From Komarekiella atlantica HA4396-MV6 (GTDB lineage Bacteria; Cyanobacteriota; Cyanobacteriia; Cyanobacteriales; Nostocaceae): a stretch of 64,000 nucleotides of DNA. The translations under genes were made by a program, and so were the position numbers. Each line of letters opens with the position of its first letter. Position 1 is the stretch's first letter. Below the pieces are notes generated by a model. It searched no databases. It had not been told where the DNA came from and saw only the letters and a program-made list of their open reading frames with translations. The stretch covers positions 248,001 to 312,000 of the forward strand of contig JAHHHK010000005.1 of the NCBI GenBank assembly GCA_019359395.1. The letters are read 5' to 3'. Shown here piece by piece: positions 45,980 through 54,864 of this stretch.

Positions 45980-47263
45980 ATGGTGATTACAAAAAGTAGG
46001 CTTGTTTTGGGTGCTACGGCAGTGACACTCTCCACAATTGCTGTTACTAGTCTTGGCATTCACTCGCGAGGTCAGGCTTTATTTAAAGAAAGTCCTAAGG
46101 CGTTGGTGGATGATGTATGGCAAATTATATACCGAAATTACGTAGACGGCACTTTTAATCAGGTAGATTGGCAGGCTGTTCGTAAAGAATACTTGGGCAA
46201 GTCCTACAGTAATCAGCAGGAAGCTTATAAGTCCATCCGGGAAATGCTCAAAAAGCTAGAAGACCCATACACCCGGTTTATGGATCCGCAGGAATTCAAG
46301 AATATGCAAGTTGATACCTCTGGGGAACTAACAGGGATTGGGATCACGATTTCTCAGGATGAAAAAACAAAGCAGTTGGTTGTAATTGCACCAATTGAGG
46401 ATACGCCAGCTTTTAAAGCCGGGATTTTGTCCAAGGATGTCATCCTCAGTATCAACGGCAAAAGTACTAAGGGAATGGATACTAACCAAGCAGTATCACT
46501 GATTCGAGGTGAAGCCGGAACGCAAGTTAGCTTGATGATTCAGCGTAATGGTCAGACAAGACAGTTTGACATTAAACGGGCGCGGATTGAAATTCATCCG
46601 GTACGCTATTCCCAAAAGCAAACTCCAGCAGGCAACATTGGCTATATTCGCCTGAATCAGTTTAGTGCTAATGCTGGAAAAGAAATGCAGAACGCTATCA
46701 AAGATTTAGAAGCCAAACAGGTATCTGCATATGTTCTAGATTTGCGTGGTAATCCAGGTGGTTTGCTATTCTCTAGTGTAGAAATTGCTCGAATGTGGCT
46801 CAATAGAGGCACGATTGTTTCTACTATTGACCGTCAGGGTGAGCAAGAGCGCGAAGAGGCTAACGGCAGAGCTTTGACGAATAGACCAATGGTGGTGCTG
46901 GTGGATAAAGGTTCAGCCAGTGCTAGCGAAATCCTTTCAGGAGCGTTGCAAGATAATAAGCGTGCCACTGTTGTAGGAACTCAAACCTTTGGTAAGGGCT
47001 TAGTACAATCGGTGCGTCCCCTAGAAGATGGCTCAGGATTGGCGGTAACAATTGCTAAATACCATACCCCTAGTGGTAAAGATATTAACAAGCATGGTGT
47101 TGACCCAGATGTCAAGGTGGATTTAACTGATGCTCAGCGACAGGACTTATGGCTTAATGAGCGTGACAAAATCGGTACATTAGCAGATCCGCAGTTCGCT
47201 AAAGCAGTGGAGATATTACGTAAAAAGACTGCTGTTAGGAACACCATGCCAGCAAACAATTAA
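45980..47263 (+). CDS. C-terminal processing protease (S41 family)
   Basis: The 427-residue protein has an N-terminal hydrophobic export segment (LVLGATAVTLSTIAVTSLG), a PDZ domain (GELTGIGITISQDEKTKQLV and KAGILSKDVILSINGKST), and the S41 catalytic domain with the Ser in KGSASASEILSGALQD and the Lys a helix later in GTQTFGKGLVQ. CtpA-type enzymes cut the C-terminal extension of precursor D1; CtpB and CtpC are related. The motif set fits any of the three, so no symbol is given. The ATG at 45980 places the signal sequence at the start. Confidence 0.9.
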   Translation: MVITKSRLVLGATAVTLSTIAVTSLGIHSRGQALFKESPKALVDDVWQIIYRNYVDGTFNQVDWQAVRKEYLGKSYSNQQEAYKSIREMLKKLEDPYTRFMDPQEFKNMQVDTSGELTGIGITISQDEKTKQLVVIAPIEDTPAFKAGILSKDVILSINGKSTKGMDTNQAVSLIRGEAGTQVSLMIQRNGQTRQFDIKRARIEIHPVRYSQKQTPAGNIGYIRLNQFSANAGKEMQNAIKDLEAKQVSAYVLDLRGNPGGLLFSSVEIARMWLNRGTIVSTIDRQGEQEREEANGRALTNRPMVVLVDKGSASASEILSGALQDNKRATVVGTQTFGKGLVQSVRPLEDGSGLAVTIAKYHTPSGKDINKHGVDPDVKVDLTDAQRQDLWLNERDKIGTLADPQFAKAVEILRKKTAVRNTMPANN

Positions 47264-47288
47264 ATATCACAAATTAAGCATTGTAAAT

Positions 47289-47477
47289 TTATTGGGGTTG
47301 GCATTTGCCAGCCCTAATCAATCCAACGCGACGGGCGATCGCTTCCTCTTGTGAAGCCAAAGGCCCCCACTGCTCTATAATTTCTAGATTATCGTCCTCA
47401 ATTTGGTCGCTGGGGATGATTTCGCAATTTCCATTAGGACGCTTGACAATATACCAAGTTTGTGTTCCTTCTGTCAT
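47289..47477 (-). CDS. Small conserved hypothetical protein, 62 residues
   Basis: The protein reads MTEGTQTWYIVKRPNGNCEI, then IPSDQIEDDNLEIIEQWGPL, then ASQEEAIARRVGLIRAGKCQ. The tryptophan/acidic WYIVKRPNG...WGP...EEAIARRVGLIRAGKC layout is one I associate with a small family widespread in filamentous cyanobacteria, with no known function. It has an ATG start and sits convergent with the processing protease. The short length and orderly composition support a real gene. Confidence 0.65.
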   Translation of the reverse strand: MTEGTQTWYIVKRPNGNCEIIPSDQIEDDNLEIIEQWGPLASQEEAIARRVGLIRAGKCQPQ

Positions 47478-47597
47478 ATAACAAGTAAGTTCAAATCTTA
47501 CCTGTTATTTTACGCTGCGATCGCCGTGACTAATTCCTTACTGTCTAAAAGTGACTTTGTAATGAATATTAATTGGATTAGTTTAGGATTCAATGTA

Positions 47598-47617
47598 GTC
47601 ATTAGTCATTAGTCATT
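47598..47617. repeat. 7-bp tandem repeat (gtcatta)
   Basis: Three copies of gtcatta/gtcattt, followed by a complementary aatgac motif near 47636, so the transcript could fold into a hairpin between the small gene and malic enzyme. Confidence 0.65.
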
Positions 47618-47667
47618 TGGGTTTACAAAGGACAAATGACTAATAACAAAGGACAATCTATGATGTA

Positions 47668-49059
47668 TTAACTCCGAGCGATACCTTCTTCACGTGCGGC
47701 GCGTTGCACAGCCGCAGCTACAGCGGTGACGACACGCTCATCAAAGACTGAAGGAATAACGTGTTCCCTAGTCAAGTCTGAAGGCTTGACTAAGGAAGCG
47801 ATCGCACTGGCGGCTTCTAGATACATTGTGGTGGTAATTGTCTGCGCCCGACAATCTAAAGCTCCACGGAATACCCCAGGAAAAGCTAGGACATTATTGA
47901 TTTGATTTGGGTAATCGCTACGACCGGTAGCCATGACAGCGACAATTTTGCTGACTAATTCTGGCTGAATCTCTGGAATGGGATTTGCCATTGCAAACAC
48001 AATTGGGTCTTTCGCCATCGATTGCACCATTTCTAGTGTCAAAACTCCTGGTACACTGACGCCAATAAATACATCTGCACCTTGCATTGCACCTGCTAGA
48101 GTACCCTGAGCTTTCACTGCAAATTCGCGCTTTTCCTCTGTTAGGTCAGTGCGACTGGTTGAGATAATGCCTTTAGAGTCGCACATCCAGATTTTTTCTG
48201 CTCCAGCCTTGCGGAGTAACCGAGCGATCGCCACCCCAGCCGCACCAGCACCATTAATTACAATGCGGATTTCCGCCATTGACTTATGCACTAATTTCAG
48301 AGCATTAAATAATGCTGCCAATGTGACAATCGCCGTACCGTGCTGATCGTCATGAAAAACGGGGATATCTAATTCTTGCCGCAATCTCTGTTCAATTTCA
48401 AAGCAGCGAGGAGCAGCAATATCCTCTAAATTCACACCGCCAAAAACTGGAGCAAGATTCTTGACTGTCTGGACAATCTCATCTGTATTTTGGGTGGCGA
48501 GACAAATGGGAAAAGCATCAAGTCCAGCAAATTCTTTGAATAGCATCGCTTTACCTTCCATGACTGGTAAAGCAGCAGCGGGGCCGAGATTGCCCAATCC
48601 TAAAACAGCGCTGCCATCGGTAACAATAGCTACAGTATTTTGTTTGATGGTTAAGTTGTAAACTTCTTCAGGATCTTGGGCGATCGCGGTACAAATCCGA
48701 CCGACTCCTGGCGTGTAAGCCATTGCTAAATCGGAAACACTTCTTAAGGGAATTCTGCTAGCAATGCTGATTTTGCCACCGCGATGCAGATTAAAGGTGC
48801 GATCGTAGACACTCAGTAACTTAATATCTGGCAATGCTTTCACTGCTTGCACAATCGTCTCAGCGTGTTCAGTACTAGCAGCATCAACAGTCAGATCGCG
48901 GGTAGACTCGTTACGGGTTTGCTCAATTAAATCAATTTGACCAAGATTACCACCACAGGTAGCGATCGCGTGTGTTACCGACGCTAACATCCCCACACGA
49001 TTGGGAATCTGCAAGCGCAGCGTCAAACTAAAACTAGAATTGGGAGTTAGGTCTGCCAT
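47668..49059 (-). CDS. NAD(P)-dependent malic enzyme with ACT domain
   Basis: The 463-residue protein has an N-terminal ACT-like regulatory domain (LRLQIPNRVGMLASVTHAIA, to about 85) and a malic-enzyme body: the catalytic tyrosine in AYTPGVGRIC, the lysine in GKAMLFKEFAGLDAF, the metal site VFHDDQHGTA and the NAD-binding VINGAGAAGVAIARLL. It oxidatively decarboxylates malate to pyruvate. The ACT fusion suggests control by a small ligand such as an amino acid. It is a single gene. Length matches cyanobacterial ACT-malic enzymes. Confidence 0.92.
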   Translation of the reverse strand: MADLTPNSSFSLTLRLQIPNRVGMLASVTHAIATCGGNLGQIDLIEQTRNESTRDLTVDAASTEHAETIVQAVKALPDIKLLSVYDRTFNLHRGGKISIASRIPLRSVSDLAMAYTPGVGRICTAIAQDPEEVYNLTIKQNTVAIVTDGSAVLGLGNLGPAAALPVMEGKAMLFKEFAGLDAFPICLATQNTDEIVQTVKNLAPVFGGVNLEDIAAPRCFEIEQRLRQELDIPVFHDDQHGTAIVTLAALFNALKLVHKSMAEIRIVINGAGAAGVAIARLLRKAGAEKIWMCDSKGIISTSRTDLTEEKREFAVKAQGTLAGAMQGADVFIGVSVPGVLTLEMVQSMAKDPIVFAMANPIPEIQPELVSKIVAVMATGRSDYPNQINNVLAFPGVFRGALDCRAQTITTTMYLEAASAIASLVKPSDLTREHVIPSVFDERVVTAVAAAVQRAAREEGIARS

Positions 49060-50276
49060 GTTGATTTTGGATTTTAAGTTTTAGATCTTACTATTGAATT
49101 GATTGGTAAAAATCTAGACTAAAGCTAAAATATAGTGTTTTTTTTAGTAAATTTTAAACTCTTAGGGTGCGTTCACGCAGCTTAACGCACCTTTGCCAAT
49201 TAGTAAAACTTTACACAAAACATTTTTAGCTTAGCAAAATCAAGAGATAACTCTTGTACAGAGCTAAAAACAAAAGCGATGGAGTGCTTATAGTTTGTGA
49301 TGGTTTATATACATTCTCAGTTGGCAGTGCAATGCCCACCCTATTGGGGTTTATTCTTATGAAACCCGCTTTAAGTTACAAACAAAAATCACTGGTTGCC
49401 TACTGTAGCGGACGCAGCTTTTCATAGAAATCCTACAATTTTTCAATGCCAAAAAATAAAGTAATTAAAAATACTGGTAGTGCTACCCAGTTCAATAACA
49501 AAATGATCACATTTTCTAACGCACAAGATAGCGCAGCAAAAATTACGATTGTGAATGCTGTGCGACGAGTTATTACATCGCTTTGTGCATTTGAATAAAG
49601 CTGAGAATTCAGCGTTAGAACATTTTAGATCGTTTGCCAAATGCTTGTATGACTAAGTAGATAATTATAATTAGACATAAAATAAAATCCTAGTTCGTAG
49701 GTGAGATTCATCGCTCAAAACAAGGATTATCAGAACTAAAGTCCTTACCCTTCTCCTAAGGTCGCCGCTGCGCGTAGCTTGCTTCCCCGTAGGGGTACGG
49801 GTGACGCTCGTTCGCAAAGCGTGCCGTAGGCAAGACTCGCTACCGCTGCGCTAACGTTAGTCGCTCATGGGGAGCCAGTCCGTTGCGGAGGTTCCCTCCG
49901 TTGTAGGAACTGGCATGGAAACCCCCTTCTCTACGAGACACTACGTGAACGCGTAGCGTCTCGTAGAGAAGACCGCGCTAACTCACTACAAACTTTAATT
50001 TATTTGCACCTAGCTACTGAGAAGTATTTTGCTTCATAATTACTACTCTACAATTGACTTTAAATTCTCTTACGTTGAACTAATCAAAGTCTTTTGTATC
50101 CCATGAGATACTCAACCTATGTATGTTAGATGTTAAATTCTGGTCAACCTCATAGGCTAACTAATGTTGTTCACAGCGCTATTTGCGTGGCTGCAAAGCC
50201 ATCTTGACTTTGAGCAAAATCGCTCTTATAAAACTTAAGAAATTGCAAGCTAAAGAACTGATGGAGAAATGCCAAG
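49060..50276. repeat. 1.2-kb gene-poor region with repeat mosaic
   Basis: An inverted repeat (ggtgcgtt / aacgcacc) lies at about 49167-49190. A 50-codon frame at 49446-49598 is listed separately. Bases 49755-49985 are a dense mosaic of dispersed-repeat words (cgcgtagcttgcttcc, gtgccgtaggcaagac, ttctctacgagacac, gtctcgtagagaag), GC-rich relative to surroundings. No convincing long gene is seen. Confidence 0.55.
49446..49598 (+). CDS. Possible 50-residue small protein
   Basis: A 50-codon plus-strand frame reads MPKNKVIKNTGSATQFNNKM, then ITFSNAQDSAAKITIVNAVR, then RVITSLCAFE. The basic N-terminus and balanced composition are coding-like, but there is no clear ribosome site and I recognise no family. 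It could be a small gene or a chance frame. Confidence 0.25.
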   Translation: MPKNKVIKNTGSATQFNNKMITFSNAQDSAAKITIVNAVRRVITSLCAFE

Positions 50277-51317
50277 ATGCAGAGGTGGTTCAGCCGCACA
50301 ATTCATCGATTGAGTGGAACAACGGTTAAACTCATTCTCTTAATGGGTGCATTCCTCTTGCTTTGGGGAATGCTTGCGCCCGTCAGTACTATCATCTGGT
50401 GGCTGAATCAAACTGCCGAGAGTTTAGGATTGGAAAACGAGCAAGAAAAACCGGATGTCTTGCGTCAAGCTTCTATTAATGCTCCAACCTCGAAGATTGA
50501 TTGCTATATCGTTTTTCTTCCAGGGGTGGGAAACTTCTCACCGGATGAGATTACGCAGGGCGAAAGGTATTTTATTGATCAGCTTGCCACACGGCATCCT
50601 AACTGTGTCGCGGTGCGAGATGTGTTTCCTTACTCGGTGGTGAATCAAGACCTCGGCAGTCAAAAGTTTTTAGCTCCGCTGTGGCAAGCCGCCAAAGAAA
50701 GCGACGGATTATTCGGAAATGTTTTGGTTCAAGTGCGTAATCTGTGGCGGTTTGCCATTTCAGCCGATGATCGCTACGGCCCGGTTTATAACTTAAGCAT
50801 TGCTCGCACAATCATAGACCGCATGAATGCCGCGCATCCGATTGCTCCCTTTGATCAACCCATTAACTTAATTTTGCTCAGTACGAGTGGTGGAACTCAA
50901 GTTGCGTTGGGTACAACGGCTCACCTGCGGGAATGGATTAACGCTCGCTTAACGGTAGTATCAATCGGTGGCACATTTGAGGGCAGAGCAGGATTTAATG
51001 ATGCAAATCACGTTTATCATTTGTACGGCGATCGAGACTGGGTGACAACGCTCGCTCGCGTGGTTTTTCCTGCACGGTGGAATTGGGTGGTTGGTTCTCC
51101 CATTAATCAAGCTAGACAGCAAGAGCGCTATACCGTTTGCAATGTGGGTTCTCAAGAACACTCTGGAGCCGAAGGGTATTTTGGGAATGCCATTGCATTC
51201 AACAACACCTCTTATCTAAGGCAGACCCTAGAGCAGGCTGATCAGTTGCCGATCTGGTCAATTGATCAGCCACTCACTTCTAGCTGTCCCTCTCAAAAAG
51301 GTTTCCTTAAAAAGTGA
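50277..51317 (+). CDS. Membrane-anchored alpha/beta-hydrolase-like protein
   Basis: The 346-residue protein has one N-terminal membrane anchor (KLILLMGAFLLLWGMLAPVS) and a soluble domain. In it, IVFLPGVGNFSPDEITQGE resembles the oxyanion strand and INLILLSTSGGTQVALGT the nucleophile elbow of alpha/beta hydrolases, with a late histidine region (YHLYGDRDW) that could complete a triad. No family name is assigned. A ggag ribosome site precedes the ATG. An inverted 7-bp-repeat hairpin lies just downstream. Function unknown; the lipase-like fold is inference. Confidence 0.6.
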   Translation: MQRWFSRTIHRLSGTTVKLILLMGAFLLLWGMLAPVSTIIWWLNQTAESLGLENEQEKPDVLRQASINAPTSKIDCYIVFLPGVGNFSPDEITQGERYFIDQLATRHPNCVAVRDVFPYSVVNQDLGSQKFLAPLWQAAKESDGLFGNVLVQVRNLWRFAISADDRYGPVYNLSIARTIIDRMNAAHPIAPFDQPINLILLSTSGGTQVALGTTAHLREWINARLTVVSIGGTFEGRAGFNDANHVYHLYGDRDWVTTLARVVFPARWNWVVGSPINQARQQERYTVCNVGSQEHSGAEGYFGNAIAFNNTSYLRQTLEQADQLPIWSIDQPLTSSCPSQKGFLKK

Positions 51318-51366
51318 TAAGCTATTATGCATTTAAATTGCACATTACTTCGACATTAAGGTTGAT

Positions 51367-51404
51367 TGTTAACTGTTAACTGTCAACAGTCAACAGTTAA
51401 CAAC
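51367..51404. terminator. Hairpin made of inverted 7-bp repeats
   Basis: Two gttaact units followed by complementary tcaacag/ttaacag units form an inverted repeat between the hydrolase-like gene and the convergent psbA. It may serve as a bidirectional terminator. Confidence 0.5.
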
Positions 51405-51505
51405 TACAAAAAGTAGTTATGCAATTTAGACGTGCATTAGCCTACAACGTTTGAGCTACAAGAAATAAGAAGAAGAAATTAGTTGACTTAGCTAAGGCTT
51501 GAGAA

Positions 51506-52588
51506 TTAACCGTGAATCGCTGGTGCTTGCAAAGCTACAGGTATCGCCTCACCCGCAGCCAAATCCAGCGGGAAGTTGTGAGCATTGCGCTCGTGCATCA
51601 CTTCTATACCCAGGTTGGCGCGGTTTAGGATATCTGCCCATGTATTAACTACATGACCTTCGGAGTCAAGTATTGAGTTGTTGAAGTTGAACCCGTTGAG
51701 GTTGAACGCCATCGTGCTAATACCCAATGACGTCAGCCAGATACCAACTACAGGCCAAGCAGCTAAGAAAAAGTGTAAGGAACGCGAGTTGTTAAAGCTG
51801 GCGTATTGCCAGATTAACCGCCCAAAGTAACCGTGAGCCGCCACGATGCTATAGGTTTCTTGTTCTTGACCAAACTTGTATCCGTAGTTTTGAGATTCAC
51901 TTTCAGTAGTCTCCCTCACTAGAGAGGAAGTTACTAAAGAACCGTGCATTGCACAGAACAGTGCACCACCGAATACCGCAGCTACACCCAGTTGATGGAA
52001 TGGGTGCATAAGGATGTTGTGCTCGGCTTGAAACACGAACATGAAGTTAAAAGTGCCGCTAATGCCCAAAGGCATCCCGTCAGAAAAGCTACCTTGACCA
52101 ATTGGGTAAATTAAGAAAACAGAAGTCGCAGCAGCTACAGGAGCAGAGTAAGCCACACAAATCCAGGGACGCATTCCCAGACGATAGCTTAACTCCCATT
52201 GCCGACCAAGCCAGCAAAAGATTCCAATTAAAAAGTGCAAAACAATGAGTTGATAAGGGCCGCCGTTGTAAAGCCATTCATCCATTGAAGCAGCTTCCCA
52301 AATTGGGTAGAAGTGCAAACCAATGGCGTTAGATGTGGGTACAACAGCACCAGTGATAATGTTGTTGCCGTATAACAAAGAACCAGAAACAGGCTCTCGA
52401 ATGCCGTCAATATCGACGGGAGGTGCAGCAATAAAGGCAATGATGAAACAGATGGTAGCGGTTAACAGGGTAGGAATCATTAAAACCCCAAACCAGCCGA
52501 TATAAAGCCGATTATCGGTGCTAGTAATCCATTGACAGAACCGATCCCACAGGTTCCCGCTTTCGCTTCTTCCTAGAGTTGTGGTCAT
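51506..52588 (-). CDS. psbA: Photosystem II D1 protein (divergent isoform)
   Basis: This is a full 360-residue D1. Every functional residue checked is present: Tyr161 (YZ), Asp170, Glu189, His190, His198 and His215, Ser264/Phe265 of the QB site, His272, and the Mn-cluster ligands His332, Glu333, His337, Asp342 and Ala344, with a 16-residue C-terminal extension. Position 130 is Gln. It should support water oxidation. Unusual against the standard cyanobacterial D1 are Leu117 (Phe), Trp126 (Tyr), Leu127 (Met), Gln199 (Met), Ala204 (Gly), Cys212 (Ser) and Trp260 (Phe), several near pheophytin or chlorophyll cofactors. G80, F158 and T286 are retained, so it is not the low-oxygen D1' type. It is monocistronic. 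Confidence 0.95.
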   Translation of the reverse strand: MTTTLGRSESGNLWDRFCQWITSTDNRLYIGWFGVLMIPTLLTATICFIIAFIAAPPVDIDGIREPVSGSLLYGNNIITGAVVPTSNAIGLHFYPIWEAASMDEWLYNGGPYQLIVLHFLIGIFCWLGRQWELSYRLGMRPWICVAYSAPVAAATSVFLIYPIGQGSFSDGMPLGISGTFNFMFVFQAEHNILMHPFHQLGVAAVFGGALFCAMHGSLVTSSLVRETTESESQNYGYKFGQEQETYSIVAAHGYFGRLIWQYASFNNSRSLHFFLAAWPVVGIWLTSLGISTMAFNLNGFNFNNSILDSEGHVVNTWADILNRANLGIEVMHERNAHNFPLDLAAGEAIPVALQAPAIHG

Positions 52589-53089
52589 GGCTATGTTGTT
52601 TATAAGTTGCTGATAACAAATGTTCCCAATTTTGATAAATTGAGAATTAAGCTGTGTTCAAAAAGTTTCGTGAAATATCTTCTCCCTAATCACCGGAAAT
52701 CTCTTGAATGACCTCACACCAAATAACTAACTTCCCCAGGGAGACTGTGTGAATAAAGGGGAAACTTCCCGGCTCTTAATATCACGTTTTACATTAATTT
52801 TTTGGCTTTTTCAATTCATTTCTATTAAGTTTTGCTAAGCTAAATACTGAACAAACTTAGCATGTTCTATTGAATTCAATTCGTGACGAGTTAAGCGATC
52901 GCCACTTTCTAGAGGTGGGATGGGAGCGCTATTATTTAAGCCATGTTCCACAGAAGCACCCATTACCTGATTCCTCAGAGAAAGGAATTGTAGCTTGAAT
53001 TTAACATACTGCGGCGCGATCGCAGGACACGAAACAAGTTAAAAATTAGGTTTAAAATTCCCCTTAAAAACGAGAGAGTGTTTTAAAAG
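52589..53089. other. psbA upstream region
   Basis: This 500-base AT-rich stretch precedes psbA (minus strand) and must contain its promoter; a TTGAAC box about 75-80 bases before the ATG is a candidate -35 element but is not proven. An Uma2-like remnant at 52835-52963 is listed separately. It also borders the divergent rhodanese gene. Confidence 0.45.
52835..52963 (-). pseudogene. Uma2 N-terminal remnant
   Basis: A 42-codon frame reads MGASVEHGLNNSAPIPPLES, then GDRLTRHELNSIEHAKFVQY, then LA and a TAG. The block PPLESGDRLTRHE is the hallmark N-terminus of one large Uma2 (DUF820) subgroup, but the rest of the protein is gone. It is therefore a relic of an Uma2 gene, distinct in type from the two copies near 7 kb. 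Confidence 0.6.
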
Positions 53090-53554
53090 GTGCGATCGCT
53101 TATATTTAAGTTACTTAAATCCTTCATTAGGCTTGTCTTTCCAGGCGTTCACCAGATTCAAACTCAAGAATTTGCTCAGTGGCTATTAGATTCTGCAAAG
53201 CCACAGCCTCTCATACTCGATGCACGGAATCAGACAGAGTATGAAATCAGTCATCTAAAAGCGGCTATACATATCGATCCCATTGCACCTGACTTAGCGG
53301 CACTCTCAATAGTTTCAAAAGACACGCCAATTGTTGTGTATTGTTCTGTTGGCTACCGTAGCGCCAAATTAGCCCAGCAACTTGATGAGGTGGGTTTCTC
53401 TGGCGTTTTAAACTTGAGCGGTGGTATTTTTCAGTGGGCAAATGAAGGAAGACCCATTTTTAGATATGACCAGCAGCCAACACATTTTGTTCATCCCTAT
53501 AATGCAATGTGGGGAAAATTGTTGAAAGCTTGCTACCATGCTCAAAAACAGTGA
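53090..53554 (+). CDS. Rhodanese-like sulfurtransferase
   Basis: The 154-residue protein has one rhodanese domain: PLILDARNQTEYEISHLKAA, then the active-site loop YCSVGYRSAKLA with its catalytic cysteine, and LNLSGGIFQWANEGRP at the end. The N-terminal 20 residues (SLIFKLLKSFIRLVFPGVH) are hydrophobic and may bind membrane. Rhodanese domains carry persulfide sulfur or act in signalling; the natural partner is unknown. It starts with GTG, which overlaps a HIP1-like gcgatcgc sequence. It is a single gene. Confidence 0.85.
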   Translation: MRSLIFKLLKSFIRLVFPGVHQIQTQEFAQWLLDSAKPQPLILDARNQTEYEISHLKAAIHIDPIAPDLAALSIVSKDTPIVVYCSVGYRSAKLAQQLDEVGFSGVLNLSGGIFQWANEGRPIFRYDQQPTHFVHPYNAMWGKLLKACYHAQKQ

Positions 53555-53570
53555 GGTAAAACTTTATGCT

Positions 53571-54638
53571 TTACTCGCGCAATTTTTCTCCCTCACCCTT
53601 CTTGTAATCCAGTCTAATATCCTGATTAAGTCCTGCTTCCTGCTGTTGTGCAACAGAAGAATCTTTGGGGGGAATACCTAGTTGCATACGAGTATTGCGC
53701 CATAGCAGCTTTATATCTGCTAACGTGTGTCCTGGTGCTTTATATCCATAAGCACGGTACTTATTGGGTTGTACTTTTCCTTTTTGCCGTACAAAATCCA
53801 TAAAAGCATCTATCCAAGCATCAAACTCTTGATAAAAATTTGGCTCAGATGGTATGTCTTCAGCCTGGTTATCGCTGTACTTTTTGCCGTGACCTATTTG
53901 AGTATAATGCCAAAGGCGATCGGGAACTTCAATACCGCTGTAACGACTTTGCCAAACTAGAGGTGCGTAGGCTTCTCGCTCATTCTCAAATGGCTCCTGT
54001 TCTGGGTCAAAGTAGTGCTTGTGTTTCAACAAACGAGGGCGTTCATCTTCACCCATTTCATCGCCTCCACCATCGCCATAACAGAAAAAACCTGCGGTGC
54101 GTCCTTCTAAATGATTTAAACTCAATTCTTCCCATTCAGGTGAATGTTCCAACGCCATTGCTTTTTCTGGGTCTTTGTGTTCAATCAGGTCTTCTTGAGG
54201 ATTACCACCGTTCATACACACTAGTCGGTCGAACATTAATTTCAGGTTGCTACTAGGAGCATACCAATTGATCGGGCCGATAATTGCCCAGGCATCTGCT
54301 AGGTCTAAGCGAGAGTAGATATCCAAATCCCACATCAAATCTGGTTCAGCCAGATTATTTGGTTCATAGCAGTTGCATGGCCAGACACAAAGTGCCATTG
54401 AAGTAGAAGCACAGGCGTTACAACTTTGAATTTTGGAGCGGGTGAATACATTACCCAAGTCCTCGTAGTCAACTTCCCAGTCTTGAGGCAGGCGTTCTGC
54501 CATACGTAACATTAGCGTGCGTGATTTGGAGTCAACGCCAGGGCAGTTGTATTGACGGCGATTTGAGCCAGAAATGATTAGCACACGGAAGGGGCGTTGC
54601 TCAAGTGGGAGTTTGCCATTGTCATCATTTGGTTTCAT
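53571..54638 (-). CDS. Flavodoxin-fold NAD(P)H-dependent oxidoreductase
   Basis: The 355-residue protein has a flavodoxin-like/NADPH-dependent FMN-reductase N-terminal half: RVLIISGSNRRQYNCPGVDS (phosphate loop), a cysteine-rich segment (CNACASTSMALCVWPCNC) and AIIGPINWYAPSSNLKLMFD, which holds the flavin. The C-terminal half is charged and contains no other domain I recognise. The cysteines might bind an FeS centre or metal. The ATG at 54638 is chosen over an upstream TTG because an AGG site precedes it. It is convergent with the rhodanese gene. Confidence 0.75.
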   Translation of the reverse strand: MKPNDDNGKLPLEQRPFRVLIISGSNRRQYNCPGVDSKSRTLMLRMAERLPQDWEVDYEDLGNVFTRSKIQSCNACASTSMALCVWPCNCYEPNNLAEPDLMWDLDIYSRLDLADAWAIIGPINWYAPSSNLKLMFDRLVCMNGGNPQEDLIEHKDPEKAMALEHSPEWEELSLNHLEGRTAGFFCYGDGGGDEMGEDERPRLLKHKHYFDPEQEPFENEREAYAPLVWQSRYSGIEVPDRLWHYTQIGHGKKYSDNQAEDIPSEPNFYQEFDAWIDAFMDFVRQKGKVQPNKYRAYGYKAPGHTLADIKLLWRNTRMQLGIPPKDSSVAQQQEAGLNQDIRLDYKKGEGEKLRE

Positions 54639-54864
54639 GATCCTGCCCCAAAAGTATTTCAATGATCAAGTTAGTTTTAGCGATCGCAAACCGCGTACAC
54701 TCAGCATAGAAAAATCTTTTTTCTGCTGGTAGATTTGCTCGTGCGATCGCTACTGTAATTATTTCTATTCAACCGGATTATATAGATGTGTAGAATCCAT
54801 CTTCGGTAATAAGCCTCAACATCAACTTTCAAAGCAGTAATATCTTGTTTAGGCTTACGGCAAA

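Noticed and set aside
51506-52588. D1 copy as chlorophyll f synthase or rogue D1
   Set aside because: Those forms lack Mn-cluster ligands. Here Asp170, Glu189, His332, Glu333, His337, Asp342 and Ala344 are all present.
51506-52588. D1 copy as the low-oxygen D1' isoform
   Set aside because: The usual G80A, F158L and T286A changes are absent; Gly80, Phe158 and Thr286 are kept.
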